From NCBI GenBank assembly GCA_009869945.1, contig WIXG01000125.1:1-64000 (forward strand): DNA of 64,000 nucleotides. Reading direction: 5' to 3'. Made by a program: the position numbers and the translations under genes. How positions within the stretch are numbered: position 1 is the stretch's first letter; every line of letters begins with the position of its first letter. Shown one piece after another: positions 62,355-64,000 of the stretch. The notes below the pieces were generated by a model, which was not told where the DNA came from, did not search any database, and saw only the letters and a program-made list of their open reading frames with translations. This DNA comes from Mesaphorura yosii. Taxonomy: Eukaryota > Arthropoda > Collembola > Poduromorpha > Tullbergiidae.

Positions 62355-62927
62355 CTTTTCTGAATTCCGGAATCACAAAATTTTGGCGGCCGGCACCAAC
62401 TTCCTAATTTGGCGTTGCAGTGTTGAAAATTCAGTCTCGTTTAATGCGCTTACAACTTTGCGTTAATACAAAACGAGTTCAATTGACCAAACTTCAATTA
62501 AATAAAATTCCTGCAATTGCAGTGGACTAATAACAAAGCATGCGAGAAGTACATGAATCAAGCATCATGGTACAGTGGAATGAAGTGCCCGGTTCGTGCA
62601 GTCTATCCTTTTCTCATAGCCTTCCGCAACTCCAGCAAGAGTCTCGAGACGTTTGCTATTCGTTCTTTACGCTACGCGACGCGTGTAAAATGCAAAAGGG
62701 AATGAATGCAATAAATTGCAAACGTCATATAAACTATGACCGGCCCATGATTTACGGTATCGCAGGTACATTACGCTCGTGAGGTTTATTTTGCCACATA
62801 ATGCATGAATTGTAATTACAAGTAGTATTGCAGTTAACAGAAGCGTTCGTGTTCCTCGCCCAAGTCTTTCCCTTGAAATTGGAATCAACTTGACATATCA
62901 TGCAAATCATTTTCGCGTATCCTACTC
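62355..62927. other. METAP1 upstream region and aldo-keto reductase 3'UTR
   Basis: AATAAA on the minus strand at 62785-62790 fits the aldo-keto reductase 3' end, about 140 bases past its stop. The interval also must contain the METAP1 promoter. No other gene seen. Confidence 0.5.
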
Positions 62928-64000
62928 TTACTCCTCGTGCCATGGGTATTCTGGGTGGTCCTTAATCCTGAAATGATACAGATCTTGATAGATTCTACGG
63001 AACAGCGAGCCCAGGAGTGGGACAAGAAGGCAACGCTCACCCTTTCAACAGTTCCGTGAAGTAAAGTCTTTTGGATTGGCCATGTTTCCCACAATCCAAT
63101 TTCTCGAGTTGAGCGAGCTCTTTCTCACTCAAATGGAAGTCAAAAATCTGTACGGAGAAGAGATCATTTATAATTTGTTTCCAAGCGCGGTGCGATTAGA
63201 ATTGCCTCAAAGATTTACGTCAATGTTCTGAGCCAGACGCGCAGGTTGGACACTTTTGGGGATGACTGAAATGCCGTTTTGAGCAAGAAATCGTAGAAGG
63301 ACTTGAGCAGTAGTTTTCTTATGCTGAGCAGCCAATGCTTGGATAATTGGTTCGTCCAACATCTTCAGATTGTTGTTCTGTTCCTTGGAATGGTTTCTGG
63401 ATTAATTCAATACAGATATCGATTAGCTCAATGGAAAATATTGGACCTTTTCATGTTATACGTATTTACTGTAAGAAATTGATGGAACCAAGCGGCGCGT
63501 AGGCCGTAACGTGAATGTTCTTCGATTGACAGAATTGTCTCAATTCCTTCTGCTGACAGTACGCGTTCACTTCGACCTGATAATTATAATTGAAGTATTA
63601 CATAGATTATAGAGTCAAAAATGCAGATGATACAATGGTGATTGCCATCAGAACCGAAAGTTACCTGCAAAACTTGCGGCGGAATTTTGCCTGCTGCCAG
63701 AACCCTGTCAATCTGGCTCTGGTTGAAATTGCAGACTCCAATGGATTTGGTGCGTCCAACGCGAACTTCGCGTTCCATCGCCGTCCAAACTGCTTCCAAG
63801 CTTATCAGCGAATCCAGCTTTACATTTCCGTTTCTATCTTTCGGGATCATTTCAATTTCATCGACGAATCGAAGGCCGACCGGGAATTGTATGAGGTACA
63901 AATCAACGTAGTCCAGTTGCAGGTTGTTGAGCGATATTTTGAGGAATTCGTTCACTCTGAAGCCCCACATTGCAACAGGTGGAAGTTTCGAGGTTATGAA
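62928..64000 (-). CDS. Aldo-keto reductase, 5' part beyond the window
   Basis: Exons 64000-63665 (cut by the window edge), 63576-63470, 63396-63219, 63147-63041 and 62967-62928 give the last 255 residues of a protein of about 320. The AKR barrel is clear: FITSKLPP (with the active-site Lys), [60 protein letters not shown] for NADPH phosphate binding, and the typical terminal HPEYPWHEE. The catalytic-tetrad His, normally in YLIH, is Gln here. The tetrad Asp and Tyr lie outside the window. Expected: NADPH-dependent carbonyl reduction, possibly with altered chemistry because of the His change. Confidence 0.93.

Overview
The window is nuclear DNA of an animal, most likely an arthropod. Nearly every gene is split by short GT-AG introns (mostly 70-120 bp), AATAAA signals follow the stop codons, and the largest gene is a RYamide/NPY-like neuropeptide receptor of the kind known from arthropods. 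A springtail or related small arthropod would fit, but nothing in the sequence fixes the class. Exon boundaries below were read by eye from splice consensus, phase agreement and family alignment from memory. No transcript data or database search was available.

Layout. 1-4.5 kb: two minus-strand genes for secreted proteins, an unrecognised one (59-890) and a complete pancreatic-type lipase in 8 exons (2787-4476). 4.5-23.2 kb: about 18 kb with no convincing gene, holding an inverted-repeat element (7792-8136), a GC-rich palindrome (near 15.1 kb) and a decayed PIF/Harbinger transposase (21.1-21.8 kb). 23.2-32.4 kb: the receptor gene on the plus strand. 32.7-34.0 kb: a retinol-dehydrogenase-like SDR on the minus strand, meeting the receptor tail to tail. 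34.0-42.5 kb: a second gene-poor stretch with an internally deleted Tc1/mariner element (34961-35711) and a palindromic MITE (37639-37882). 42.5-64 kb: a gene-dense block with prosaposin (+), a CPM-like carboxypeptidase (+), a small one-TM protein (-), a type II membrane LRR protein (-), splicing factor 1 (-), prefoldin subunit 1 (+), methionine aminopeptidase 1 (-) and the 3' part of an aldo-keto reductase (-).

The most notable reading is that the receptor gene has two in-frame alternative last-exon sets, each encoding its own TM6, TM7 and cytoplasmic tail: one single exon at 26760-27389, and one pair at 30554-30622 plus 30766-31590. Both join in phase 0 to the TM5/loop-3 exon ending at 25708. 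One gene would thus make two complete seven-TM receptors that share the TM1-5 half but differ in the G-protein-facing and C-terminal half. The second is the carboxypeptidase, which keeps the whole M14B fold and a probable GPI signal but has lost all three zinc ligands and the catalytic Glu. The third is prosaposin, with two alternative 5' ends that each encode a signal peptide.

The genes do not form one pathway. Prosaposin, lipase and METAP1/prefoldin/SF1 are respectively lysosomal or secreted lipid handling, digestive or secreted lipid hydrolysis, and housekeeping protein and RNA processing. Three neighbouring pairs converge with abutting or overlapping 3' ends, and SF1 and prefoldin 1 are head to head.
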